From Kiritimatiellia bacterium (GTDB lineage: Bacteria; Verrucomicrobiota; Kiritimatiellia; RFP12; UBA1067), in assembly GCA_017547265.1 (NCBI GenBank), contig JAFYQC010000146.1:1-14971 (forward strand): a stretch of DNA of 14,971 bases, given 5' to 3'. Below the pieces are notes generated by a model that saw only the letters and a program-made list of their open reading frames with translations, was not told the origin of the DNA and did no database searches. A program made the translations under genes and the position numbers. Shown here piece by piece: positions 6,665 to 13,986 of the stretch. The first letter of the stretch is position 1, and every line of letters starts with the position of its first letter.

Positions 6665-6665
6665 T

Positions 6666-7361
6666 ATGGGACAGAAAGTCAACCCCGTAGGCTTCCGCGT
6701 AGGCGTCACGCACGCCTGGGGCAGCCGTTGGTTCGCGCCCAAGAAGATGTTTGGCGCGTTCCTCGTCGAGGACCAGAAGATCCGCGACGTCTGCAAGAAG
6801 CGCCTCGCCGAGGCCGGGATCTCCAGGATCCTCGTCGAGCGCTATGCGAACCGCGTCCGCGTGACGCTGTTCAGCGCACGCCCTGGCGTGATCATCGGCC
6901 ATAAGGGCGGTGACGTTGAGGCGATTCGCGCCGAGCTCGAGAAGATGACCAAGAAGGAAGTCTACATCGAGATCAAGGAAGTCCAGGGAGCCGACGCGGA
7001 CGCGCAGCTCGTGGCCGAGGGCATCGCCCAGCAGCTCGAGCGCCGTATCGCCCTCAAGCGCGCCATGAAGCGCGCGATGAAGGTCGCGATGGACATGGGC
7101 GTCGACGGTATCAAGGTCCACGCAGGCGGCCGTATCAACGGCGCGGAAATCGCGCGCGTCGAGTGGTCCCGCGAGGGCAAGGTGCCGCTGCACACGCTCC
7201 GCGCGAACATCGACTACGGCTTCGCTGAGGCCAACACCACCGCCGGCAAGATCGGCATCAAGGTGTGGATCTGCAAGAAAGAGGGTTTCCAGGCCCGTCA
7301 GCCGCGCGGCGAACGCCGTGGCGAGCGTCGCGAGCGCGGAGACCGCAAGGAAGGGAAGTAA
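6666..7361 (+). CDS. rpsC: 30S ribosomal protein S3
   Basis: The 231-residue protein matches S3, which helps form the mRNA entry channel of the small subunit. It opens with [12 protein letters not shown], contains a type II KH RNA-binding domain with GHKG (78-81) as the GxxG loop, and has the C-terminal domain ending near [14 protein letters not shown] short Arg/Gly/Glu-rich tail (about 215-231) follows. The ATG is one base after the rplV stop, suggesting translational coupling. rplP starts 3 bases after its stop. Nothing in it appears damaged. Confidence 0.97.
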   Translation: MGQKVNPVGFRVGVTHAWGSRWFAPKKMFGAFLVEDQKIRDVCKKRLAEAGISRILVERYANRVRVTLFSARPGVIIGHKGGDVEAIRAELEKMTKKEVYIEIKEVQGADADAQLVAEGIAQQLERRIALKRAMKRAMKVAMDMGVDGIKVHAGGRINGAEIARVEWSREGKVPLHTLRANIDYGFAEANTTAGKIGIKVWICKKEGFQARQPRGERRGERRERGDRKEGK

Positions 7362-7364
7362 GCC

Positions 7365-7787
7365 ATGCCTTTGATGCCTAAGAGAGTCAAGTACCGCAAG
7401 GTTTCGAAGGGCAGCCGCGCCGGATACGCCACGTCGGGCACTGAGCTCGCGTACGGCGAGTTCGGCCTCAAGGCGCTCACCCGCGGGCTTCTCACCGCAA
7501 CCCAGATCGAAGCTTGCCGCGTCGCGATCAACCGCGAAATGAAGCGCAAGGGCAAGCTCTGGATCCGCGTGTTCCCCGACAAGCCCGTGACACGCAAGCC
7601 GATCGAAGTCCGTATGGGCGGAGGAAAGGGCAACCCGGAGTTCTGGGCGGCCGTCATCCTCCCCGGCAAGGTCCTCTTCGAGGTCGGCGGCGTGAGCGAG
7701 GAAGTCGCGAAGGAGTGCCTCCGTCTCGCGGCGACCAAGATCGGAATCCACACGAAATTCATCACCCGCGCAGGAGTCAAGATCTAA
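7365..7787 (+). CDS. rplP: 50S ribosomal protein L16
   Basis: This 140-residue protein matches L16, which contacts tRNA and helps shape the peptidyl-transferase region. Recognisable parts are MPKRVKYRK at the start, EFGLKAL, and [13 protein letters not shown] around residue 82-94. R83 corresponds to the arginine hydroxylated in E. coli L16. Two start codons are possible, 7365 and 7374; the first has the better-placed AAGGGAAG site. The stop TAA (7785-7787) shares its last A with the ATG of rpsQ. In most bacteria rpmC (L29) lies exactly at this junction, and here there is no room for it. Confidence 0.96.
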   Translation: MPLMPKRVKYRKVSKGSRAGYATSGTELAYGEFGLKALTRGLLTATQIEACRVAINREMKRKGKLWIRVFPDKPVTRKPIEVRMGGGKGNPEFWAAVILPGKVLFEVGGVSEEVAKECLRLAATKIGIHTKFITRAGVKI

Positions 7788-8038
7788 TGAGCACGGAAAA
7801 CACAACCCGCGGCGCGCGCAAGGTCCGCAAGGGCGTCGTCGTCTCGAAGTCTGGCGCGAAGACCGTCAAAGTACGGGTTTCGTACCGCGAAATCCACCCC
7901 GTGTACGGCAAGGTCGTCACGCGCAACAAGAACTACCATGTGCATGACGAGGCCGACGACGCAAAGGTCGGCGACACCGTCACAATCATGGAAACGCGTC
8001 CGCTCAGCGCTACGAAGCGCTGGCGCATCGTGAAGTAA
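7787..8038 (+). CDS. rpsQ: 30S ribosomal protein S17
   Basis: The ATG at 7787 overlaps the rplP stop by one base (TAATG), and GGAG lies about 10 bases upstream within rplP. The 83-residue product matches S17, a primary 16S rRNA-binding protein with an OB fold. It reads RKGVVVSKSGAKTVKV, then HPVYGKVVTRNKNYHVHDE, then VGDTVTIMETRPLSATKRW. A longer open frame begins upstream inside rplP, but it has no S17-like content. The overlap implies coupled translation with L16. rplN follows after 10 bases. Confidence 0.96.
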   Translation: MSTENTTRGARKVRKGVVVSKSGAKTVKVRVSYREIHPVYGKVVTRNKNYHVHDEADDAKVGDTVTIMETRPLSATKRWRIVK

Positions 8039-8048
8039 GGAGTAGGTC

Positions 8049-8444
8049 ATGCTTCAGGAACTCTCCAACCTCGTAGTCGCGGACAACACAGGCGCCAAGC
8101 GCGCCATGTGCTTCCGCATCCTCGGGCAGCGCAAGGAGTACGCCCATCTCGGCGACTTCATCCGCGTCGCCATCAAGGAAGCGTCCCCCACGGGCGCAGT
8201 CAAGAAGGGCTCGGTCGCGACCGCGGTCGTCATCCGCACCGGCAATCCGATCCGCTGCGCGGACGGCTCGTCGGTCCGCTTCGACCAGAACGCGTACGTG
8301 CTGCTCGACTCTTCCAAGAAGAACCCGATCGGCTCGCGTGTGTTCGGCCCCGTTCCGCGCGAACTGCGCGAAATCAACAAGGACAACGACGCCGTGCACG
8401 GTCTTTACATGAAGATCCTGTCGCTCGCGCCGGAAGTTGTCTGA
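8049..8444 (+). CDS. rplN: 50S ribosomal protein L14, with a C-terminal insertion
   Basis: The 131-residue protein matches L14, which lies at the subunit interface and in many bacteria binds the silencing factor RsfS. The start [17 protein letters not shown] and the end [11 protein letters not shown] are typical. L14 is normally about 122 residues. The extra length comes from one place: between [10 protein letters not shown] (99-108) and MKILSL (121-126) there are 12 residues ([12 protein letters not shown]), where E. coli has about three. That is an insertion of about 9 residues just before the last strand. The frame is intact on both sides, so it is not a frameshift. AAGGAG precedes the ATG. 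Confidence 0.96.
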   Translation: MLQELSNLVVADNTGAKRAMCFRILGQRKEYAHLGDFIRVAIKEASPTGAVKKGSVATAVVIRTGNPIRCADGSSVRFDQNAYVLLDSSKKNPIGSRVFGPVPRELREINKDNDAVHGLYMKILSLAPEVV

Positions 8445-8459
8445 GAAGGAGCTCTTAAA

Positions 8460-8771
8460 ATGGCTATCGCACGTATCAAGAAGAACGACACCGTCATCGT
8501 CATCAGCGGCAACGACGCCGGGAAGACGGGAACGGTGATCAGCGTGGATCCCAAGAAGGGCACCGCCATCGTAGGCGGAGTCAACGTCCACAAGAAGGCG
8601 ATGCGCCGCACGGAGAAGACCGCCGGCGGACTCATCGACAAGGAACTGCCGATCAGGCTCTGCAAGCTGATGCCCTACGACGCCGAGAAGAAGGCGGGCG
8701 TCCGCGTCAGGACCGGCGAGAAGGACGGCAAGAAGGCCCGCATCTCGGTCAAGAGCGGCAAGGCCCTCTAA
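8460..8771 (+). CDS. rplX: 50S ribosomal protein L24
   Basis: The 103-residue product matches L24, one of the first proteins to bind 23S rRNA during assembly; it also sits near the tunnel exit. The KOW motif is visible at about 8-35 (DTVIVISGNDAGKTGTV), followed by VNVHKKAMRRT and a C-terminal half of normal length. AAGGAG lies 9 bases before the ATG. The spacing to rplN (15 bases) and rplE (17 bases) is typical of this operon. Confidence 0.96.
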   Translation: MAIARIKKNDTVIVISGNDAGKTGTVISVDPKKGTAIVGGVNVHKKAMRRTEKTAGGLIDKELPIRLCKLMPYDAEKKAGVRVRTGEKDGKKARISVKSGKAL

Positions 8772-8788
8772 GGAAGGAACGAATCATC

Positions 8789-9322
8789 ATGGCAAGACTA
8801 AAGGACGAATACGCGAGCCGCATGGTTCCCGAGCTCGAGAAGAAGCTCGGCACCACGAACAGGATGCTCGTTCCCCGCCTCCAGAAGATCGTCGTGAACA
8901 TGGGCTTCGGCATCGTCTCCAAGGACGAGCAGAAGACCCTCGTCGACGACCTCGCGGCAATCACCGGCCAGAAGCCCCTGCTCTGCAAGGCGAAGAAGTC
9001 GATCTCGAACTTCAAGCTCCGCGAGGGCATGGTCATCGGCGCGAAGGTCACGCTGCGCGGCGAGCGCATGTGGGAGTTCGCAGACCGCCTCATCTCGGCG
9101 GCCCTTCCGAGGATCCGCGACTTCCGCGGCGTCTCCAACAGGGGCTTCGACGGGCGCGGCAACTACACGCTCGGCATCAAGGAGCACACGATATTCCCCG
9201 AGCTCGTCGAGTCTTCGGCGCACTCCGGCATGGACATCACGTTCGTGACGAGCTCCACCGACAACAAGGCCTCCAAGGAGCTTCTCGTCTCCATGGGAAT
9301 GCCGTTCGCAGGAAGGAACTAA
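8789..9322 (+). CDS. rplE: 50S ribosomal protein L5
   Basis: The 177-residue protein matches L5, part of the central protuberance, where it binds 5S rRNA and contacts P-site tRNA. Clear blocks are VPRLQKIVVNMG (28-39), the AKKSISNFKLREGMVIGAKVTLRG region, and RDFRGVSNRGFDGRGNYTLG. The end reads LLVSMGMPFAGRN, close to the family end. AAGGAAGGA precedes the start. rpsN follows after 3 bases, and its Shine-Dalgarno sequence (GGAAGGAA) is formed by the last codons of this gene. Confidence 0.97.
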   Translation: MARLKDEYASRMVPELEKKLGTTNRMLVPRLQKIVVNMGFGIVSKDEQKTLVDDLAAITGQKPLLCKAKKSISNFKLREGMVIGAKVTLRGERMWEFADRLISAALPRIRDFRGVSNRGFDGRGNYTLGIKEHTIFPELVESSAHSGMDITFVTSSTDNKASKELLVSMGMPFAGRN

Positions 9323-9325
9323 GCC

Positions 9326-9511
9326 ATGGCAAAGCAGTGTCTCATTGAAAAGCAGAAGAGGACGCCCAAGTTCAAGGTGCGCGCGTACAACCGCTGCCAG
9401 CGCTGCGGTCGCCGCCACGCGTATCTCCGCAAGTTCGGCGTCTGCCGTCTTTGCTTCCGCGAACTCGCCGTCGCCGGTCTCATCCCCGGCGTGACGAAGG
9501 CCTCGTGGTAA
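9326..9511 (+). CDS. rpsN: 30S ribosomal protein S14, zinc-binding type
   Basis: This 61-residue protein is the short, zinc-ribbon form of S14 (sometimes called rpsZ or rpsN type Z). The four cysteines are C24, C27, C40 and C43, spaced CxxC-12-CxxC, and would hold one zinc ion. The end [11 protein letters not shown] is the family signature. S14 lies in the head of the small subunit. Bacteria that keep a zinc-free S14 may use it when zinc is scarce; whether this genome has a second copy cannot be seen. A 23-base gap separates it from rpsH. Confidence 0.97.
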   Translation: MAKQCLIEKQKRTPKFKVRAYNRCQRCGRRHAYLRKFGVCRLCFRELAVAGLIPGVTKASW

Positions 9512-9534
9512 CCAAAAGGAAAGGAATCACCGAA

Positions 9535-9927
9535 ATGACAATGGATCCCATTTCCGACATGCTCACGACGATCCGCAACGGACAGAAGGCCCGCCTTCAC
9601 TCCGTCGCGACCCCCGCGAGCAACCTCAAGGGCGAGATCGCCCGCGTCATGAAGGAGTCCGGCTACATCGCCGACGCCGTCACGACTTCCGAATTCCCGA
9701 AGAAGCTCGTCATCACGCTCAAGTACTCCGACAAGGCGGTTCCCGCCATCACGGAGCTCAAGCGCGTCTCGAAGCCGGGTCTTCGTCGCTACGCTCCCGT
9801 CAGCAAGATCCCCTCCGTCCTCGACGGCATGGGGCTCGTCATCCTCTCGACCTCCAAGGGCGTCATGAGCGGCGCCCAGGCCAAGAAGGAGAAGCTCGGC
9901 GGCGAGGTCATCTGCACAGTTGCATAA
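9535..9927 (+). CDS. rpsH: 30S ribosomal protein S8
   Basis: The ATG at 9535 follows AAAGGAA and gives a 130-residue protein. An ATG two codons later (9541) is also possible. The sequence matches S8: MDPISDMLTTIRNGQ near the start, LKYSDKAVPAITELKRVSKPGLRRY in the middle and STSKGVMSGAQAKKEKLGGEVICTVA at the end. S8 binds helix 21 of 16S rRNA. In E. coli it also represses translation of the spc operon. No similar target is obvious around rplN or rplE here. Confidence 0.96.
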   Translation: MTMDPISDMLTTIRNGQKARLHSVATPASNLKGEIARVMKESGYIADAVTTSEFPKKLVITLKYSDKAVPAITELKRVSKPGLRRYAPVSKIPSVLDGMGLVILSTSKGVMSGAQAKKEKLGGEVICTVA

Positions 9928-9943
9928 TCAGGAGCCAAAGACA

Positions 9944-10480
9944 ATGTCTCGAATCGGTAAAGAACCCGTCAAGCTCGCCGATGGCGTCACAGCCACGGTC
10001 GACGGGCAGAAGGTGACGGTCAAGGGAAAGCTCGGAGAGCTCTCCTACACGATGCATGAAGGCATCACGGCGAAGGTGGAGGCCGGCAAGGTCATCGTCG
10101 AATGCGACGACGACAAGAAGAACGGCAACTTCCACGGTCTCGCCCGCGCGCTGATCAACTCGATGGCGATCGGCGTGTCCACTGGCTACCAGAAGCAGCT
10201 CTCGATCGAGGGCACCGGCTTCAAGGCCGTCCTGAAGGGCAAGGAGCTCGCGCTTTCGCTCGGCTTCGCCTCCCCGAAGGTCTATGTGGTCCCCGAGGGT
10301 CTCACGGTGACCGTCGAAAACGACGGCCTCCAGGTGACGGTCAAGGGCATCGACAAGCAGCTGGTCGGCGAAGCAGCCGCCCGCATCCGCTCGTACTACC
10401 CGGCCGAGCCCTACAAGGGCAAGGGCATCAAGTACGTCGGCGAGCACATCCGCCGCAAACAGGGCAAGAAGGTCGCCTAA
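9944..10480 (+). CDS. rplF: 50S ribosomal protein L6
   Basis: The start at 9944 follows AGGAG and gives MSRIGKEPVKL, the normal N terminus of L6; the frame is open 24 bases further up but without family similarity. The 178-residue protein has the two related L6 domains and the C-terminal signature PAEPYKGKGIKYVGEHIRRKQGKK. L6 sits near the sarcin-ricin loop and the factor-binding region of the large subunit. A 23-base gap, containing GCAAGGAG, leads to rplR. Confidence 0.97.
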   Translation: MSRIGKEPVKLADGVTATVDGQKVTVKGKLGELSYTMHEGITAKVEAGKVIVECDDDKKNGNFHGLARALINSMAIGVSTGYQKQLSIEGTGFKAVLKGKELALSLGFASPKVYVVPEGLTVTVENDGLQVTVKGIDKQLVGEAAARIRSYYPAEPYKGKGIKYVGEHIRRKQGKKVA

Positions 10481-10503
10481 TTTAGGGCGCAAGGAGCTAA
10501 AGT

Positions 10504-10863
10504 ATGTTCAATCGCAAAGATCAGCGTCAGAAGCGCCACCTGCGCCTCCGTCAGCGCGTAGTCGGCACCGCGGAGCGTCCGCGCATGTCGATCTGCGTGA
10601 CGAACAAGCACATGTACGTCCAGTTCATCGACGACGACGCGGGCAAGACTCTCGCCCAGGCGAATACGCTCAAGGACGAGAAGGCCAACACCGAAGTCGC
10701 GAAGTCTCTCGGCGCGAGGGCTGCGGAGGCCGCGAAGGCCGCCGGCATCTCGACCGTGGTCGTCGACCGCGGCGGCTTCAAGTACACCGGCCGCATCGCG
10801 GCGATCGTGGATTCGGCCGTCGAGGCCGGTCTCTCCATCAGCGCGAAGAAGGAGGACAAGTAA
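10504..10863 (+). CDS. rplR: 50S ribosomal protein L18
   Basis: The 119-residue product matches L18, which binds 5S rRNA in the central protuberance together with L5. Typical parts are a basic N terminus (RKDQRQKRHLRLR), ERPRMSICVTNKHMYVQFIDD, and the C-terminal DRGGFKYTGRIAAIVDSAVEAGL. A short acidic-basic tail (SAKKEDK) follows. AAGGAGG near its end is the ribosome-binding site for rpsE, which begins 2 bases after the stop. Confidence 0.96.
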   Translation: MFNRKDQRQKRHLRLRQRVVGTAERPRMSICVTNKHMYVQFIDDDAGKTLAQANTLKDEKANTEVAKSLGARAAEAAKAAGISTVVVDRGGFKYTGRIAAIVDSAVEAGLSISAKKEDK

Positions 10864-10865
10864 TC

Positions 10866-11357
10866 ATGGCTATGAATCGTGACAAGCGTCCGCAGGAACA
10901 GGGCGACGAGCTTGACGAGCACACAGTGTTCATCAACCGCTGCGCCAAGACCGTGAAGGGCGGTCGCCGCATGAGCTTCTCCGCCGTCATCGTCGTCGGT
11001 GACAAGGAGGGCAAGGTCGGCGTAGGTTTCGGCAAGGCCAACGAGGTCGCCGATGCAATCCGCAAGGGCGGCGAGGCCGCTCGCAAGGACATGCGCAAGA
11101 TCACCATGAAGGGCAAGACCATTCCGCACGACGTCGAAGGCGTCTGCGATGGCGGCCGCGTGATTTTGAAGCCCGCCCCTGACGGCACGGGCCTCATCGT
11201 CGGCGGCGGCATGCGCCCCGTCCTCGAGGCGGCCGGCATCCGCGACGCGGTGGGCAAGTCGCTCGGCTCGAAGAACCGGCTCAACGTGGTCAAGGCCACC
11301 ATGAACGCGCTCATGAAGCTCCGTTCGGCCGAGGAGATCGCGGCGATCCGCGCATAA
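10866..11357 (+). CDS. rpsE: 30S ribosomal protein S5
   Basis: The 163-residue protein matches S5, which helps shape the decoding site and the mRNA entry channel. VNRCAKTVKGGRR-type sequence is seen at about 24-35 (INRCAKTVKGGRR), then SFSAVIVVGDKEGKVGVGFGKANEV, and the C-terminal domain with GGGMRPVLEAAGIRDAVGKSLGS. The N terminus is short compared with some S5 proteins. In most bacteria the next gene is rpmD (L30). Here only 17 non-coding bases separate rpsE from rplO, so L30 is missing from the cluster. Confidence 0.97.
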   Translation: MAMNRDKRPQEQGDELDEHTVFINRCAKTVKGGRRMSFSAVIVVGDKEGKVGVGFGKANEVADAIRKGGEAARKDMRKITMKGKTIPHDVEGVCDGGRVILKPAPDGTGLIVGGGMRPVLEAAGIRDAVGKSLGSKNRLNVVKATMNALMKLRSAEEIAAIRA

Positions 11358-11374
11358 GTGAAAGGAATCACAAG

Positions 11375-11812
11375 ATGGAACTGCATAACTTGACTAACAC
11401 CCCCGGAGCCCGCTCGCGCAGGAAGCGCGTTGGCCGCGGCTGCGGTTCGGGCATGGGCAAGACCTCCACTCGCGGCCACAAGGGCGCGGGCGCTCGCAAG
11501 GGCCACAAGCACAAGCTGACGTTCGAAGGCGGCCAGATGCCCCTCGTCCGTCGCCTGCCGAAGCGCGGCTTCAACAACGCCCGCTTCAACGCCAAGGCGC
11601 TCGCGGTCAACGTCTCCGACCTCGAGAAGAAGTTCGAGGCGGGTGCCGAGATTACGGTCGAGACGCTCGCCAAGGCGGGCTTCTCGGACAACAAGCGTCC
11701 GAAGATCAAGATCCTCGGCAACGGCGAGCTCACCAAGAAGCTCACCGTCAAGGTTCCCTGCTCGGCCTCCGCGAAGGCGAAGATCGAGAAGGCTGGCGGC
11801 TCGGTCGCCTAA
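11375..11812 (+). CDS. rplO: 50S ribosomal protein L15
   Basis: The 145-residue protein matches L15, an assembly protein of the large subunit. The Gly/Arg/Lys-rich first third (RKRVGRGCGSGMGKTSTRGHKG, about 16-37), FEGGQMPLVRRLPKRGF (50-66) and the end KAKIEKAGGSVA are typical. AAAGGAA lies upstream of the ATG. It is the last gene of the operon: a strong terminator begins about 20 bases after the stop, whereas in most bacteria secY follows directly. The rest of the usual spc and alpha genes must therefore be elsewhere in the genome. Confidence 0.97.
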   Translation: MELHNLTNTPGARSRRKRVGRGCGSGMGKTSTRGHKGAGARKGHKHKLTFEGGQMPLVRRLPKRGFNNARFNAKALAVNVSDLEKKFEAGAEITVETLAKAGFSDNKRPKIKILGNGELTKKLTVKVPCSASAKAKIEKAGGSVA

Positions 11813-11832
11813 GCCATCTCTTGATCCACGAA

Positions 11833-11870
11833 AAAAGCGCGGGCGGCAATCGCCCGCGCTTTTCGTTTTT
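11833..11870 (+). terminator. Strong intrinsic terminator after rplO
   Basis: GCGCGGGCG (11837-11845) pairs perfectly with CGCCCGCGC (11851-11859) around a GCAAT loop, and flanking AAAA/TTTT extends the stem to 13 bp. TTTTCGTTTTT follows. The A run on the other side means it could also work weakly on the opposite strand. It closes the ribosomal operon and separates it from the pheS promoter. Confidence 0.93.
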
Positions 11871-11885
11871 GTTTAACTTCGAGGG

Positions 11886-11914
11886 TTGAGCCGCGCGCGG
11901 AAAAAGGGTATAAT
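11886..11914 (+). promoter_or_regulatory. Sigma70-type promoter of pheS
   Basis: TTGAGC (11886-11891) and a perfect TATAAT (11909-11914) are separated by 17 bases, the optimal spacing. Transcription would start near 11921, leaving a leader of only about 20 bases before pheS, containing GGGAAGG. That is too short for a T-box or peptide attenuator of the kind known for some pheS genes. Confidence 0.85.
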
Positions 11915-11940
11915 ACGCGGCAAAAATTTGGGAAGGCGAA

Positions 11941-12951
11941 ATGACTCTTGCAGAACTCGAGAATGCGAAGGCTGAAAGCCTGAAGGAAATCGCTGCGGCG
12001 AACGACGCCGCGGCGGTCGAGGCGCTTCGCGTAAAGTATGTCGGCCGCAACGGTTCGATCCCCGCGCTCATCAAGGCGATGAAGGACGTTCCGAAGGAAG
12101 AGCGTCCCGCGTTCGGCAAGGCCGTCCAGGCGTGGCGCGCCGAAGTTGAGGCCGCTCTTGCGGCGAAGGGCGCAGGCTCTTCGGGCGAGAAGGCGGTCGA
12201 CGCCGATCTCACGCTCCCCGGCCGCTGGTGGGGGCTTGGCGTCAAGCATCCTCTCTCCCGCGTCATCGAGGAGACTGCCGCGATCTTCGGTCGTCTCGGC
12301 TTTACCGTCGCCGACGGCCCTGAGCTCGAGACGAAGTTCAACAACTTCACCGCGCTCAACACTCCCGCGCACCATCCGTCGATGGACAGGAGCGACACTT
12401 TCTGGTTTGGCGAAGACTGCCTCCTGAGGACGCAGACCTCGCCCGTGCAGATTCGCACGATGATGGCGAACAAGCCGCCGATCCGCGTGATCTGCCCCGG
12501 CCGCACCTATCGCCGCGACACGACTGACGCGACGCACTCCGCGAACTTCCACCAGATTGAGGGTCTTTACGTCGACACCAAGCCCGTCTCGCTCGCCGAC
12601 CTCAAGTCGGTGCTTGCGTATTTCGCGAAGGAGATGATGGGTGACGGCGTGACTGTCAGGTTCCGCCCGCACTTCTTCCCGTTCACCGAGCCGTCGGTCG
12701 AAGTCGACTTCACCTGCCATGTCTGCAAGGGCAAGGGCTGCAACGTCTGCAAGCAGTCTGGCTGGATCGAGGTCGCGGGAGCAGGTATGGTCGATCCGCG
12801 CGTCTTCGGGCACGTCGGCTACGATGCCGAGAAGGTCTCGGGGTATGCGTTCGGCTTCGGCGTCGAGCGCATCGCGATGATCAAGTACGGAATTCCGGAT
12901 ATTCGCTGGCTCTACGAAAACGACGTCAGGTTCCTTTCGCAGCTCGCGTAG
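11941..12951 (+). CDS. pheS: Phenylalanine-tRNA ligase, alpha subunit
   Basis: The 336-residue protein is the catalytic alpha subunit of the cytoplasmic enzyme that charges tRNA(Phe) with phenylalanine. An N-terminal helical region (about 1-85) for tRNA binding precedes a class II synthetase core. Motif 2 is seen as RTYRRDTTDATHSANFHQIE (188-207), motif 3 as GYAFGFGVERIAMIKYG (301-317), and the substrate-pocket segment as TSPVQIRTM (166-174). Four cysteines, C259, C262, C267 and C270, form the CxxC pair common in many bacterial PheS proteins. The active enzyme needs the beta subunit PheT, usually encoded next, but here corA follows after 35 bases, so pheT must lie elsewhere. Confidence 0.96.
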   Translation: MTLAELENAKAESLKEIAAANDAAAVEALRVKYVGRNGSIPALIKAMKDVPKEERPAFGKAVQAWRAEVEAALAAKGAGSSGEKAVDADLTLPGRWWGLGVKHPLSRVIEETAAIFGRLGFTVADGPELETKFNNFTALNTPAHHPSMDRSDTFWFGEDCLLRTQTSPVQIRTMMANKPPIRVICPGRTYRRDTTDATHSANFHQIEGLYVDTKPVSLADLKSVLAYFAKEMMGDGVTVRFRPHFFPFTEPSVEVDFTCHVCKGKGCNVCKQSGWIEVAGAGMVDPRVFGHVGYDAEKVSGYAFGFGVERIAMIKYGIPDIRWLYENDVRFLSQLA

Positions 12952-12986
12952 GATTTGGCAACTGGTAACCGGAAAGGAGGTGCGAC

Positions 12987-13928
12987 ATGATGGCGATCTA
13001 CCGCTGGGAGAACGGAGGTCTCAGGGAGACTTCGGACTTTGCGCCGTCCTGTTGGATCAACCTCGTCGAGCCGACAACGACCGAGCTTGAGCGCGTCCTG
13101 ACGCACACCGGTGTTCCGCGCGACTTCCTTACCGACCCTCTCGACGCCGACGAACGTCCGCGTTTCGACTACGACGACGATTCGTCCATTCTCATCGTCC
13201 ACGTTCCGTATGCGGTCGAGGACGACGAGGTGGTTCCCTATCGCACGGTCCCGCTTGGCATTATTCTCGTCCGCGAGACGGTCATCACCGTTTGCAGCGC
13301 GCAGACTCCTGTCACGACGGCGTTTCTCGACCAGATCCGCCGCGTCTGCCCGCCGTCCGACCGCTATCGCTTTGCGTTCCGCCTGCTCTGGCACGGCGGT
13401 GTGTTGTTCCTGCGCTATCTTCACGACATCCACCAGCGCTCGCTTGCGCTCGAGGACGAGCTTCACGAGTCGATCTCGAACGAGGTTTTGTTGAAGCTCC
13501 TTACGATCGAGAAGTCGCTCGTCTACTTCACTACGTCGCTCAAGGCCGATACGATTGCGCTTGCCCGCGCGAACACGGCGCGCCAGCTCGTGATGAGCGA
13601 AGACGATCGCGATCAGCTCGAGGACGCTATGGTCGAGTACCAGCAGGCGCTCGAGACGGCGACGATACACGCGAACATCTTGAACGGCACTCTCGATACT
13701 TTTGCGTCGCTGATCAACAACAACTTGAACAACGTGATGAAGTACTTGACGGCGGCGACGATTCTTCTCGCCGTGCCGACGCTCATCGCGTCGATCTACG
13801 GCATGAACATTCCGCTGCCGTTCCAGCAGCATGGCAACGCGTTTGCGATAGTGATGGGCGTCTCGTGCGTCCTAGCCATTCTCATCGGCGCGCTTTTCGT
13901 TATCCTTTCCCGCAACCGCAAGTTCTGA
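12987..13928 (+). CDS. corA: CorA-type magnesium/divalent metal ion transporter
   Basis: The 313-residue protein matches the CorA family of pentameric channels that bring Mg2+ (in some members Co2+ or Ni2+) across the inner membrane. A large cytoplasmic domain (about 1-250) ends in a long helix. Two transmembrane segments follow at about 255-271 and 285-308, with the hallmark YGMN at 271-274 at the pore mouth. The lysine/arginine-containing end (SRNRKF) is normal. A strong AAAGGAGG lies just before the ATG at 12987; a second ATG directly after it is possible. The gene is probably cotranscribed with pheS, but the two have no known functional link. Confidence 0.93.
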   Translation: MMAIYRWENGGLRETSDFAPSCWINLVEPTTTELERVLTHTGVPRDFLTDPLDADERPRFDYDDDSSILIVHVPYAVEDDEVVPYRTVPLGIILVRETVITVCSAQTPVTTAFLDQIRRVCPPSDRYRFAFRLLWHGGVLFLRYLHDIHQRSLALEDELHESISNEVLLKLLTIEKSLVYFTTSLKADTIALARANTARQLVMSEDDRDQLEDAMVEYQQALETATIHANILNGTLDTFASLINNNLNNVMKYLTAATILLAVPTLIASIYGMNIPLPFQQHGNAFAIVMGVSCVLAILIGALFVILSRNRKF

Positions 13929-13947
13929 TGCCTTGCTTAATGGATTT

Positions 13948-13972
13948 GCCACGCGATTGATTTCAGCGTGGC
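13948..13972. repeat. Perfect inverted repeat over the -35 region after corA
   Basis: GCCACGC (13948-13954) and GCGTGGC (13966-13972) form a 7-bp perfect inverted repeat with an 11-base centre. The centre holds TTGATT, the -35 box of the next promoter. It could be an operator or the 3' hairpin of the corA transcript. There is no T run, so it is not a clear terminator. Confidence 0.55.
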
Positions 13973-13986
13973 AGTTGCGCTATAAT
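13957..13986 (+). promoter_or_regulatory. Sigma70-type promoter upstream of the membrane-protein gene
   Basis: TTGATT (13957-13962) and a perfect TATAAT (13981-13986) are 18 bases apart. The -10 box is flanked by GCGC on both sides (GCGC-TATAAT-GCGC). Transcription would begin near 13993, about 80 bases before the next start codon. Confidence 0.75.

Noticed and set aside
7514..7786. Upstream part of the long frame containing rpsQ
   Set aside because: It overlaps rplP in another frame; S17 similarity begins only after ATG 7787.
11921..11940. T-box or Phe leader peptide before pheS
   Set aside because: The predicted leader is only about 20 bases, with no conserved T-box element or Phe-rich peptide.
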